In this document: positions 50,881 to 59,501 of the stretch, one piece after another
Layout of the letters: every line of letters begins with the position of its first letter
How positions within the stretch are numbered: position 1 is the first letter of the stretch
Assembly (NCBI RefSeq): GCF_014863545.1
Contig: NZ_CP062260.1
Location: forward strand, 310,001-374,000
DNA: 64,000 nt
From: Paenibacillus sp. JNUCC32
GTDB taxonomy: Bacteria; Bacillota; Bacilli; Paenibacillales; Paenibacillaceae
Reading direction: 5' to 3'
Translations under genes and position numbers: made by a program
Notes under the pieces: generated by a model
Database searches by the model: none
What the model was told of the DNA's origin: nothing
Seen by the model: the letters and a program-made list of their open reading frames with translations, nothing else

Positions 50881-53172
50881 CTAGCTGCCGCTTCTCCATG
50901 ATAAGCTGGGAGAAGCGACATCTTTACCGGCGGAGTCTCCGTGGATTTCCCGATACTGTTTCGGAGTGAGATTTGTGAACTTCTTGAATGCGGAGAAAAA
51001 ATGCCCTTTGGATATGAAGCCGCATTGATCAGCGATCTCCAGCACCGAGAGCTGGCTGGATGTCAGTTTTTCCTTGACTCTCCCGATTCGTTCCTGAAGG
51101 ATGTACTCGGACAATGATACGTTCATGATTTCCTTGAATAGCTGCCGGATATAGCTGACGGAGAAGGAAAAATTGTCGGCTACCTGTTCGATCGACAATT
51201 GCGCATCCTGCAAGTGGTTGTCCACATACTCTTTGATCTCCAAGACGATCTCTTCCTTGCGGCTCGAGGATTTCGGAACTTCGGTCTCGGATGCGAGCAT
51301 CGTGACGATGCTCTCCAGCCATGCTTGAAACTCGGACAGCGTGCTGTACCGCTCCAGCAATTGTTGGATGCTGCTGATTTCGTGCAGGACGCTGGACTTG
51401 TTGAAGTTCTTGAGCAGATCGTAGGTAAAGTAGGTCAGGTTAAGCTTACAGTCGCGATAAGGCATCTCATGGACATGCTTCATCTGCTGACGCAGCAGAA
51501 CGAGCGCGGTCTCCGGGCGGCCGCGGCGAATCGCCTTAATGATCTCGGCTGTCTCCAGCGCCTCAGATGCAGAAGGATACCCTGCCATGAACTCTTCATA
51601 ATCGCTCTCCAGAAAAATTTGCTTCTCTCCGTTAAGAAATCGCAGCTTCGTCAATTCGTAGATATGGTCATAGATATTTCGGATATTGGCGCCAAAGTCA
51701 TAGGCATTGCTGACTGCGGCGGTTGTATCAACGTTTAGGATGCATGCTACCTGATTCTGGGTCTCCTCCAGAAGACGTTGTAGTTGAAGCTCGCCGGATG
51801 CATGGCCCCCAATGACCAGAATGATATGGTCGCCGCCCATATCCAAGCCTTCGGCCGCATAAGAACCTGCTCCAATCACTTCTTCGCTAATATTGCGTAT
51901 GGCGTACTTGATCAATTTCCGGGAGGGGAAATCGTAACGTTCGCAAAAGACGGTATAGGCTTCGATCCGAAGGACGGCCAAAAACAGAGATTCACAGGAG
52001 GCCAGTTTGGTCTTGGTCTGAATATATTCGTAGCTCTTGGTACCCGGCGTCCCGTGGAGCATCCACTGGGCGAGAAGCTCCGTTCGAACGAGCTCGGATT
52101 GGTTTCTCATGGATTCATGAAGCTGTTCCACATTGTTCAGCAGCATATCGATGCCGTCGTGGATCCATTGGATATCCGGCTTGGCATCAGACGTGGAGTT
52201 TGCGAACGCAACCTTTCCCTTCAGCTTTTCCGACAAGAAGGTGATGGAGCGCAAGGAACGGCGAGAACTCCAGAAGAACAACAAGGAGAGGAGTGCCAGT
52301 AGCAGCAATGTATACGTTATCAATTTTTGTTGGAATAAGGAGATATGGCGTGTCAAAATATGATACTCGTTCGAATAGTATACCGACCAATTTTCAGTAG
52401 TCAGCTTGGCTGTATTGACGAACCATCTCTGATGGGGGAGCCGAACTTGGAAATCGCTAACCTGCTGCTCTCGGCTCGCTTGATAAAGCAGTCCGCTCAG
52501 CGCGGGATTGGACGCGCCCAATAGAAGTTGCCCTTGCTCGTCGAGTATCCGAATGTCTTGCTCCGAAGAGACTGTTTGGCCGAACAGAAGCTTCGACAGC
52601 AGCGGTTTATCAACGAGCAGCACGAGATAGTAGTCGGACGGCTTCTCGGGGGTTGCAGGCAGAATAAGAGCCAGGGAGTCCGAGCCATCCAGCGAATGAT
52701 TAAAGAAGCGCAAATATTGGGGGTGGAATGACTCCACGCGCTCCAGCATGCGCTGGTCGGCGAAGGATTCATTGCGGACGATTCCGGCTTTGGAATCGAC
52801 GACAAGATCGTGCTTCAAATTAATCAGATAGGATCGCTGGATGAGCGGTTCGGTGGACATGAAATTGGATTGGGCGACGAGCGCAGCATGGTTGATGAGC
52901 GGATCGTTGCTTGTATTGAAGAACCAGTTCTGAATATTCTGATCGGCGTACATGCTGAGCCCGTTGGCTTTCAAATTGCCGAGAATCATTTCGGCCTTCG
53001 AAGCCAGGTTGTTGACTTCGTTCTGCGAATTGCTGCGAACCTCCAGCATGGTATATTTTGCGAATTCCGCAGAAAGTAAATAGACGAAAGGAATAATGGA
53101 ACAGATCAGAACGGTGGTCAGTAAAAGAAAGGTTCGAAAATAGGTCTTCTGTAAAATGGGTTTGATCTTCAT
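50881..53172 (-). CDS. Membrane-anchored AraC family regulator (YesN-like)
   Basis: A 763-residue protein. An N-terminal membrane helix (TFLLLTTVLICSIIPFVYLLSA, about 15-36) precedes an extracellular sensor and a second helix (about 285-305, LITYTLLLLALLSLLFFW). A cytoplasmic linker and a C-terminal AraC domain follow (IVLEIKEYVDNHLQDAQLSIEQVADNFSFSVSYIRQLFKEIMNVSLSEYILQERI and LEIADQCGFISKGHFFSAFKKFTNLTPKQYREIHGD). It probably senses a polysaccharide fragment and activates the divergent permease operon. The start at 53172 has AAGGGG upstream. Confidence 0.88.
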   Translation of the reverse strand: MKIKPILQKTYFRTFLLLTTVLICSIIPFVYLLSAEFAKYTMLEVRSNSQNEVNNLASKAEMILGNLKANGLSMYADQNIQNWFFNTSNDPLINHAALVAQSNFMSTEPLIQRSYLINLKHDLVVDSKAGIVRNESFADQRMLERVESFHPQYLRFFNHSLDGSDSLALILPATPEKPSDYYLVLLVDKPLLSKLLFGQTVSSEQDIRILDEQGQLLLGASNPALSGLLYQASREQQVSDFQVRLPHQRWFVNTAKLTTENWSVYYSNEYHILTRHISLFQQKLITYTLLLLALLSLLFFWSSRRSLRSITFLSEKLKGKVAFANSTSDAKPDIQWIHDGIDMLLNNVEQLHESMRNQSELVRTELLAQWMLHGTPGTKSYEYIQTKTKLASCESLFLAVLRIEAYTVFCERYDFPSRKLIKYAIRNISEEVIGAGSYAAEGLDMGGDHIILVIGGHASGELQLQRLLEETQNQVACILNVDTTAAVSNAYDFGANIRNIYDHIYELTKLRFLNGEKQIFLESDYEEFMAGYPSASEALETAEIIKAIRRGRPETALVLLRQQMKHVHEMPYRDCKLNLTYFTYDLLKNFNKSSVLHEISSIQQLLERYSTLSEFQAWLESIVTMLASETEVPKSSSRKEEIVLEIKEYVDNHLQDAQLSIEQVADNFSFSVSYIRQLFKEIMNVSLSEYILQERIGRVKEKLTSSQLSVLEIADQCGFISKGHFFSAFKKFTNLTPKQYREIHGDSAGKDVASPSLSWRSGS

Positions 53173-53333
53173 ATAATGCCAGCACCCCTTGCTGATGGAT
53201 TGACGGTTTAAGGGCATAACGTAACGGTTCTATAGAAGAAACGAACCGGGACCTCCTTACTCAATCATATCCTGACCCTTGTGTGAAGTCCTCATTTTGA
53301 CAAAGTAGAAATTAAGATGATACCGGACGTCCG

Positions 53334-53346
53334 ATTGTCGCACAAT
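53334..53346. promoter_or_regulatory. Dyad ATTGT-CGC-ACAAT, copy 1
   Basis: A perfect 5-3-5 dyad, repeated 30 bp downstream at 53364. Confidence 0.45.
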
Positions 53347-53363
53347 CCTTAGGTTGAGTACCC

Positions 53364-53376
53364 TTTGTGACACAAT
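53364..53376. promoter_or_regulatory. Dyad TTTGT-GAC-ACAAT, copy 2
   Basis: A related dyad 30 bp after copy 1, just upstream of a weak -35 and the -10 CATAAT (53406-53411). The arrangement fits an AraC-type activator site. Confidence 0.45.
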
Positions 53377-53471
53377 GAGGACTATTCCGAATGCCTCCTT
53401 CCGTACATAATAAACACTGTCAGGATATGGCCACATCGGACAGACCAGCTCGAATGGAGGGATACTATAAT

Positions 53472-54383
53472 TTGAGAATGTTCAGGGATCTTGTAAAGAA
53501 CCGGGGCTTGTATACGATGGCGATACCGGGAATCATCTTTCTCGTTGTCTTCTCCTATATTCCTCTGTCCGGACATCTGCTAGCGTTCAAGGACTTTCAG
53601 ATCAGCAAAGGCATATGGGGCAGTGATTGGGTGGGGCTGGACAACTTCCGCTTCTTTTTCTCCAATCGGGATTGGATTCAAGTTACGGTCAATACGGTTT
53701 ATTTAAATGCGCTGTTCATTATTTTCGAAATGGCCTTTGCGCTTCTCATTGCGCTGTTCTTGAACGAGATTCGCTTGAAATGGTTTAAACGTACGATCCA
53801 ATCCGTCGTCTTCCTTCCTTATTTCATTTCCTGGGTCGTCGTTGGGTATATGACATTCATTCTATTCAACAATACGGACGGTCTGATTAACCGTGTGCTG
53901 AGCATGAGCGGACTTCAAGCCGTCGATTGGTACCAGACCCCGTGGGTGTGGCCGATTATTCTAACCATAACGCGAATCTGGAAGAGTGCCGGTTACTACT
54001 CGATTATTCTGCTCGCTGCCATAACCGGTTTCTCCTCCGACTATTATGAGAGCGCCCGCCTGGACGGAGCCACGAGGCTGCAGCAGATGAAATACATTAC
54101 GCTGCCTTTGCTGAAGCCGCAAATCATCATTCTCGTCCTCTTGGGAGTCGGACGGATTTTCTACGGGGATTTCGGCATGATCTACGGAATTATCGGGGAC
54201 AACGGGATTCTATTTCCGACGACCGATGTCATCGATACATATTCCTATCGGGCGTTAAGGCAGCTTGGTAATTTCAGCATGTCATCGGCTATCGTGTTCT
54301 ATCAGTCCATTATGGGGCTTATCGCCGTCGTTTCGTTTAATGCGCTGGTTCGGAGAATCGATAAAGACTCCAGATTATTTTAA
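53472..54383 (+). CDS. Sugar ABC transporter permease, LplB-like
   Basis: A 303-residue CUT1 permease: LVKNRGLYTMAIPGIIFLVVFSYIPLSGHLLAFKDFQISKGIWGSDWVGLDNF, with the EAA loop YYESARLDGATRLQQMKYITLPLLKPQ (about 195-220). A TTG at 53472 has GGAGGG 9 bp upstream; an ATG at 53478 is possible and the frame is open to 53391. Its stop is followed within 5 bp by a MITE-like repeat. It pairs with the next permease. Confidence 0.9.
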   Translation: MRMFRDLVKNRGLYTMAIPGIIFLVVFSYIPLSGHLLAFKDFQISKGIWGSDWVGLDNFRFFFSNRDWIQVTVNTVYLNALFIIFEMAFALLIALFLNEIRLKWFKRTIQSVVFLPYFISWVVVGYMTFILFNNTDGLINRVLSMSGLQAVDWYQTPWVWPIILTITRIWKSAGYYSIILLAAITGFSSDYYESARLDGATRLQQMKYITLPLLKPQIIILVLLGVGRIFYGDFGMIYGIIGDNGILFPTTDVIDTYSYRALRQLGNFSMSSAIVFYQSIMGLIAVVSFNALVRRIDKDSRLF

Positions 54384-54387
54384 GAGG

Positions 54388-54468
54388 TTGCTCAAAAGGT
54401 TATCTTTCCAAGACGAAGCGAATCATGAAGTGGACTCGACATCGAATCTTGAACTGATTTTTTGATCA
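54388..54468. mobile_element. 81-bp shortened relative of the TTGTTCAAAAA repeat
   Basis: The left part (TTGCTCAAAAGGTTATCTTT, then CAAGACGAAGC) and the TCGACATCGA core match 39306-39477. The right end GATTTTTTGATCA also matches, but about 90 bp of interior is missing. It sits 4 bp after the permease stop. Confidence 0.55.
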
Positions 54469-54509
54469 CGCACTTTAATTTTGCGAAATCCAAGGGAGAT
54501 GAATTCCAT

Positions 54510-55421
54510 ATGAATCGTCCGGTTGCTCTGATCCCGCCCCCACGAGTCCGACGGACAAACAGATTCTCCGATAAAATGGCGGTGTTCTTGTTCGGGCTGT
54601 TTTTGATTCTATTTGCGCTGGTTTGTTTGTTTCCTTTTTGGCTGATGGTCATCAATTCGTTCTCCAGCACCCGAAGCTTGGCGGTGAACGGATACTCCGT
54701 ATGGCCGGATGAATTTACGCTGGAGTCGTATCGTTTCCTCCTCCAGGGCAAGCAAATGTTTACCAGCTATGGCGTCACCATTGCGGTAACAGCCATCGGA
54801 ACCGTAATCGGCCTCGTTGTCACCGCGTTGTTTGCATACGTGCTGGCCCATCCGAAGAACCGGTACGGCGGCTTCCTCTCGTTCATGACCTACGTGCCGA
54901 TGGTCTTCGGCTCGGGGCTCGTCGGCTTCTATCTTCTGGTCGTTCAATGGCTGCATCTGAAAGATACGTTGTGGGCGCTTGTGCTCCCTTACGTCATGAA
55001 TCCGTTCTTTGCGTTTATCTTAGTCTCGTTCTATCGCTCGTTGCCTTATGAGCTGAACGAATCGGCTAACATGGACGGCGCCGGAGAGTGGACGATCTTC
55101 TTCAAAATTATCCGGCCGATCTCAACGCCGGTTATTGCGACGATCAGCTTGTTCTACGCGCTGCAATATTGGAACGATTGGTGGCTGTCGCTTCTGTTTA
55201 TCGACAACAGCGATATGTACCCGCTGCAGCTGCTTCTTCGGCAGCTCATGTCGCAGATGCAGCTCACGTCGCTCAATCACGGGAATGTGCTGACGCTGCC
55301 GCCGGCGGAAGGGGTCAAGTTGGCAACGGTTTGCCTGACGATCGGCCCGATTATACTCGTCTATCCGATGGTTCAGAAATATTTCGCCAAAGGTCTGACC
55401 CTCGGCTCGGTGAAAGGTTAA
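54510..55421 (+). CDS. Sugar ABC transporter permease, YtcP-like
   Basis: A 303-residue CUT1 permease. It starts RTNRFSDKMAVFLFGLFLILFALVCLFPFWLMVINSFSSTRSLAVNGYSVWPDEFTLESY. The EAA loop is LPYELNESANMDGAGEWTIFFKIIRPISTPV (about 180-208), and the end is KYFAKGLTLGSVKG. AAGGGAG precedes the ATG at 54510. The MITE-like repeat lies between it and the first permease, so it may affect cotranscription. Confidence 0.9.
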   Translation: MNRPVALIPPPRVRRTNRFSDKMAVFLFGLFLILFALVCLFPFWLMVINSFSSTRSLAVNGYSVWPDEFTLESYRFLLQGKQMFTSYGVTIAVTAIGTVIGLVVTALFAYVLAHPKNRYGGFLSFMTYVPMVFGSGLVGFYLLVVQWLHLKDTLWALVLPYVMNPFFAFILVSFYRSLPYELNESANMDGAGEWTIFFKIIRPISTPVIATISLFYALQYWNDWWLSLLFIDNSDMYPLQLLLRQLMSQMQLTSLNHGNVLTLPPAEGVKLATVCLTIGPIILVYPMVQKYFAKGLTLGSVKG

Positions 55422-55509
55422 GATTGGGGCTCTACGCAAATGGCTGAGCGCGTTATAGATTGGCCCAGCCGCTTATACATAAGTTGATTAGTTGAAGGGA
55501 GTCATTTAC

Positions 55510-57048
55510 ATGGCCAAATCAAAACGCAAATTCTTGGTGACGGCGCTGCTCGGACTAGCCATCGCTTTGTCCGGATGCTCCGGATCCGGCGGGGATGCCT
55601 CCGCGCCGGGCGATGCAGGGGAAACCGGCGATCCGTCCCTTGAACCGGTCACTTTGGAGGTTGTCATTCCGGGGGCAAAGGGAGCTAACTATGACGAGGT
55701 GCTGACCGAAGTCAACAAGCGATTAAAAGCCGAAATCAATACGCAGGTTAAATTTACATTTGTCGACTTTGCCGATCTAAATCAGAAGACCAACGTCATG
55801 CTGGCTTCGGGAGAGAGCGTGGATTTGATGTTTGATGCCCCGTGGCTGCATTTGGACACGATGGCTTCCCAGGGCTATTACGAAGAATTAAGCGAACTGC
55901 TGGACCAATACGGCCCTAATGTGAAAAAGACGAGGCCGCAACAAATGTGGGACGCGAACAAAATTAACGGTAACATCTACGGTGTTCCCTTGGGAAGCGC
56001 CTATACCCAACAGAGATCGATTTTCATACGAAAGGACCTGAGGGAGCAGTTAAACTTGCCGCCCGTAAAGACGTATGAAGATCTAAAAGCTTATCTCTAC
56101 GCCGTTCGTGACAGTAACTCCGGCATCACGCCGCTCCTCGCGGGCGCCGACGACGTCACCTACAGCTGGGTCAACTGGCTGATCCGGGACGATACCGGCG
56201 TCAACATTCGTCCAACGAATTTTGCTGGCGCCAGCTTGATGCTGTATTACAAGGGCAACGATGGAAAGGTCTATAACTTTTTTGAAACCCAGGAACCAAA
56301 GATCTGGTCCGGCATCCAGGATGTCCGCCAGCTGTTCGTTGACAAAGTCATGTCGCAGGACGTTTTGACGAATAAAAGCAGCCCGGGAGACATGCAGCTC
56401 CAGAACAAAGTTGCGGCCACGCCCCAAATGGCCTTTGGCATTCCCAAAACGTACAACGACCAGTTGAAGCAGGTCGTGCCCGATGGAGAGCTGGAAGCCG
56501 TCCGTCTATTCGATCTGACGCCTGGAAAGAACCTATCCAATTACAAAATGGATAATTTCATCTGTATTGTGAAGACGAGCAAACATAAAGACCGTGCGAT
56601 GATGTTCCTCGATTGGGCCAACCGGCAGGAGAATTATGATTTGTTGGAGCACGGCATCGAAGGCGTGAACTGGAAAGCGGTCGGCGAGCATCAATACGAC
56701 ACGTTGAACAACGATGGCGGCATTGTCTCGTTCCAGCTCATGTTGAATCCAACGTTAGAGCGGGAGTGGGCCGGTATCGACGAAGAGACCCGAGAGTATA
56801 GTCAATTCATTACGCAAGCCGACAACTTCACGAAGGATATCATGACCGGCTTCACTTTCGATCCGACGCCGGTGAAGAACGAAGTGGCCCAGTTCGCGAC
56901 CATTCAGGCCAAATATTATAGCGGATTATTTAACGGCGCGCTTGATCCGGACGAATACTTCGCCAGATTCAAAACGGAAGGCGAAGCGGTGCTGAAGCAA
57001 ATCCAGACTGAACTACAGAATCAGGTAGACGCCTTCTTGGCAAAATAA
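55510..57048 (+). CDS. Extracellular sugar-binding lipoprotein
   Basis: A 512-residue lipoprotein with the signal KSKRKFLVTALLGLAIALSGCSGSGG (lipobox Cys about 23) and an acidic linker. The mature protein (VTLEVVIPGAKGANYDEVLTEVNKRL, VMLASGESVDLMFDAPWLHLDTMASQGYYEEL) matches large type 1 binding proteins of LplB/YtcP systems. AAGGGAG precedes the ATG at 55510. The substrate is unknown; the neighbouring CE2 esterases suggest acetylated xylan or similar. Confidence 0.9.
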   Translation: MAKSKRKFLVTALLGLAIALSGCSGSGGDASAPGDAGETGDPSLEPVTLEVVIPGAKGANYDEVLTEVNKRLKAEINTQVKFTFVDFADLNQKTNVMLASGESVDLMFDAPWLHLDTMASQGYYEELSELLDQYGPNVKKTRPQQMWDANKINGNIYGVPLGSAYTQQRSIFIRKDLREQLNLPPVKTYEDLKAYLYAVRDSNSGITPLLAGADDVTYSWVNWLIRDDTGVNIRPTNFAGASLMLYYKGNDGKVYNFFETQEPKIWSGIQDVRQLFVDKVMSQDVLTNKSSPGDMQLQNKVAATPQMAFGIPKTYNDQLKQVVPDGELEAVRLFDLTPGKNLSNYKMDNFICIVKTSKHKDRAMMFLDWANRQENYDLLEHGIEGVNWKAVGEHQYDTLNNDGGIVSFQLMLNPTLEREWAGIDEETREYSQFITQADNFTKDIMTGFTFDPTPVKNEVAQFATIQAKYYSGLFNGALDPDEYFARFKTEGEAVLKQIQTELQNQVDAFLAK

Positions 57049-57084
57049 AAGGGTTCCCTGTCCATTGAGAACGGCGATACGAAA

Positions 57085-57118
57085 AAAAGGACCGCTTCCT
57101 ATACGGAGCGGTCCTTTT
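57085..57118. terminator. Bidirectional terminator
   Basis: A perfect stem AAAAGGACCGCT / AGCGGTCCTTTT with a 10-base loop lies between the binding-protein gene and the converging esterase gene. Confidence 0.75.
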
Positions 57119-57120
57119 CG

Positions 57121-58134
57121 TTATGTTCTAGCAGCTGCCGGGGAAGGAGGGGACAGGGAACAAACCTGACGGATCGTCGCAGCCAAGTGTTCGGCCATTT
57201 GCCGATGCTTCTTGACGGAGGGGTGTCCACAGCCTCCCATGCCGTCTTCCGGCCGTTTAATGAGCGGGAATTCGACGAAATGAATATTGTCGTCGCCTTC
57301 TTCGTTAAGGCTTTTGACGAGAGCCTTCAAATGGGGGGCGGGGCCGAGGGTCATCGGACCGATTGCGCAGAACAATGGGACGGACGGATATCTATTGCGA
57401 ATAAAACCCGTCATTTTGCGATATTGTTCAAGGTAATCCGCAGGCTCGATGGGCGCGGACCAATCATTGGTCCCGAGATTTACGACAACGAACTCAGGAT
57501 GAAACGGGTCCATGGCTTCTTGATCGAGATCAGGACAGATGGTTTTCATGAAATAATCCGACATGCGGCCTTCCTTGCCACCGCCGAAATTCTGATAGCA
57601 TCCCGTACCGGACGCGCCCACAATCAATGTTTCGGCATTCAGAAGTTGACCGGTCAGCGAGCTGTAAGCAAGCGCGATATTTTCGCGAGAAGCATCGCAG
57701 TCGCAGGGAATCTGCGCTTCGTTGCCGAAGCCGCAGGTGATCGAATCGCCGATGACGAGCAGACGATGGGGAAGAGGGGCTGGCGGGCTCAGAAAAGCTC
57801 CGTTCTCCGTCGTCAAATCGGTAAATTTAATGCTGCCGAATGCCGCTTCCGTACGCTTCTGCAGCGTTAAGGTATGGGGCGCGTCTTCAAGGTCATCCGC
57901 AAGCTGGTACAGCCGGTTATCCGGATCGATTCTCATCACCCTTACCGGAAGATCGTCGATATAGACGTTAAGCCAGCTTTTCCCCTCTCTGTTGACATCC
58001 TCGATCTCGGCCGTTATTTCCCGTCCATGAAAGCGCACGGTTATCGCACTGCCGGGAAGAAAACAAGAGATGCCATCCGGCTCTTGATGAAAGAGCCCGT
58101 GTCTCAGACTGGAAATCGAAAAGTCGAATTTCAT
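57121..58134 (-). CDS. SGNH/GDSL esterase, CE2-like
   Basis: A 337-residue protein. An N-terminal jelly-roll (1-125: GSAITVRFHGREITAEIEDVNREGKSWLNVYIDDLP) precedes an SGNH domain: block I VIGDSITCGFGNEA (Ser about 134), block III VVNLGTNDWS (about 220), and block V GCGHPSVKKHRQMAEHL (His about 307). This two-domain layout is that of carbohydrate esterase family 2, which removes acetyl groups from xylan or glucomannan. AGGAAGG precedes the ATG. It is downstream of the GntR gene on the same strand. Confidence 0.85.
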   Translation of the reverse strand: MKFDFSISSLRHGLFHQEPDGISCFLPGSAITVRFHGREITAEIEDVNREGKSWLNVYIDDLPVRVMRIDPDNRLYQLADDLEDAPHTLTLQKRTEAAFGSIKFTDLTTENGAFLSPPAPLPHRLLVIGDSITCGFGNEAQIPCDCDASRENIALAYSSLTGQLLNAETLIVGASGTGCYQNFGGGKEGRMSDYFMKTICPDLDQEAMDPFHPEFVVVNLGTNDWSAPIEPADYLEQYRKMTGFIRNRYPSVPLFCAIGPMTLGPAPHLKALVKSLNEEGDDNIHFVEFPLIKRPEDGMGGCGHPSVKKHRQMAEHLAATIRQVCSLSPPSPAAART

Positions 58135-58176
58135 AACGCATTCCTTCCTTTCATTGATCTATTTGAGCTGACAACG

Positions 58177-59238
58177 TTAGGCATAAGGGTTCTCGCAAGT
58201 AGACTCCCGGATCACCAAAGAAACACCCGACAATATTTTCGTGTTGCGTCCATGAGTTTTGCCTAGAATAACCTGGTGAAGTAAATTCGCAGCGTTTCTG
58301 CCGATTTCCTCGAAATCTTGCCGGACGGTAGACAGTCCGATCGATAGGTTGCTGGAATGGTCCCAATCGTCGAATCCCATAATGGAAACATCCTGCGGAA
58401 TTCTAACGCGGCGGTCGGTCAGCTTCTCGATCATTTCTATGGCAAGTTTGTCATTGCAGCAAAACAAAGCGGTAACATCCCGCTTCAAAATACTGTCGGC
58501 TAGTGCGTCATAGTCCACGCGGGTCAGCAAGTTATCGTCGGTTACCGAAAATCCTGCCTGACGCATGGCACTGCAGTAGCCGGCGAACCGCTCCTGCTCG
58601 GAGTGAAGAAAGAAGTGATAGCTTGCAAACTTTATTTTGGTGTGCTTCAGACGCATCAGCTCCCGGGTGGCCAGGATCGCCCCGTCGTAGTTGTTGCTTC
58701 CGGAAAAATAGCTGGGATGATCCACATTGTACCGGTCTACCAACAGATAGGGGATGTTGTTTTGTTCGATGATTAGGTAGTTATCCTTGCTCTGGATCGG
58801 ATCGAACGGATAAATCAAGAAGCCGTCGACTTTCCGGTCCAGCATTTTCTGAATGGATGATTGTTCAACGGCCAAATTTTCATTGCTCCATTCCACGATT
58901 AAGGAGTAATTGAATTCGGCTGCCACTTGCTGCGCGCCTTTGATGATTTTCATATACGATACATCGTAATTGTCCTCTGCCGATAAGATAAACGCGATCA
59001 AGTGACTCGAATGGTCCGCGGCTTGAGCTCCGTTTACAAAAGAGCCTTTTCTTTTGATTCGGGTGATTGCGCCTTCGTTTGCCAGCTCCGTCATCGCTTT
59101 TCGAATCGTTATTCCGCTTACATGAAATTGTTTCATCAGGTCTTCTTCATTCGGCAGTTTATCGCCAGGTCGAAGCTTGCCGACTTGAATCTGATGCAGC
59201 AGCGCTTGTTTAACCGTCATGTACTTCGGCTCGTTCAC
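58177..59238 (-). CDS. GntR-LacI hybrid transcriptional regulator
   Basis: A 353-residue paralogue of the regulator at 37880: KYMTVKQALLHQIQVGKLRPGDKLPNEEDLMKQFHVSGITIRKAMTELANEGAITRIKRKGSFV, then a sensor with LIAFILSAEDNYDVSYMKIIKGAQQVAAEF and SIMGFDDWDHSSNLSIGLSTVRQDFEEIG. The GTG at 59238 has GAGGAG 7 bp upstream; ATG 59244 is too close. It probably binds the GTATAC palindromes in the upstream spacer and controls both esterase genes. Confidence 0.87.
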   Translation of the reverse strand: MNEPKYMTVKQALLHQIQVGKLRPGDKLPNEEDLMKQFHVSGITIRKAMTELANEGAITRIKRKGSFVNGAQAADHSSHLIAFILSAEDNYDVSYMKIIKGAQQVAAEFNYSLIVEWSNENLAVEQSSIQKMLDRKVDGFLIYPFDPIQSKDNYLIIEQNNIPYLLVDRYNVDHPSYFSGSNNYDGAILATRELMRLKHTKIKFASYHFFLHSEQERFAGYCSAMRQAGFSVTDDNLLTRVDYDALADSILKRDVTALFCCNDKLAIEMIEKLTDRRVRIPQDVSIMGFDDWDHSSNLSIGLSTVRQDFEEIGRNAANLLHQVILGKTHGRNTKILSGVSLVIRESTCENPYA

Positions 59239-59296
59239 AATCATTCTCCTCTTTTTACAAACTGATGATAAGTTTGGCATGTTAAATGATTGTATA

Positions 59297-59308
59297 AAAG
59301 TATACTTT
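59297..59308. promoter_or_regulatory. Palindrome AAAGTATACTTT
   Basis: A perfect 12-bp palindrome 59 bp upstream of the GntR start. It has the same core as the longer palindrome at 59434. Confidence 0.55.
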
Positions 59309-59433
59309 ATTAATCTATTGAAATCAAGCTTATAAACTGGCGTTCCCTTTAATATATATATTATAATAGGGAAATTGCTTTTAATTGACTCTATGCCTAT
59401 GGATTGATAATATAAATATAGATTTATTGATTA

Positions 59434-59451
59434 AATAAAGTATACTTTATT
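59434..59451. promoter_or_regulatory. Palindrome AATAAAGTATACTTTATT
   Basis: A perfect 18-bp palindrome 51 bp upstream of the second esterase gene. With the 59297 copy it brackets the divergent spacer, typical for a GntR repressor. Confidence 0.6.
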
Positions 59452-59501
59452 ATTCGCTAGTTCAATTTTGATAGTCAATACAAAAGCTGAAAGGAGGAAT
59501 T

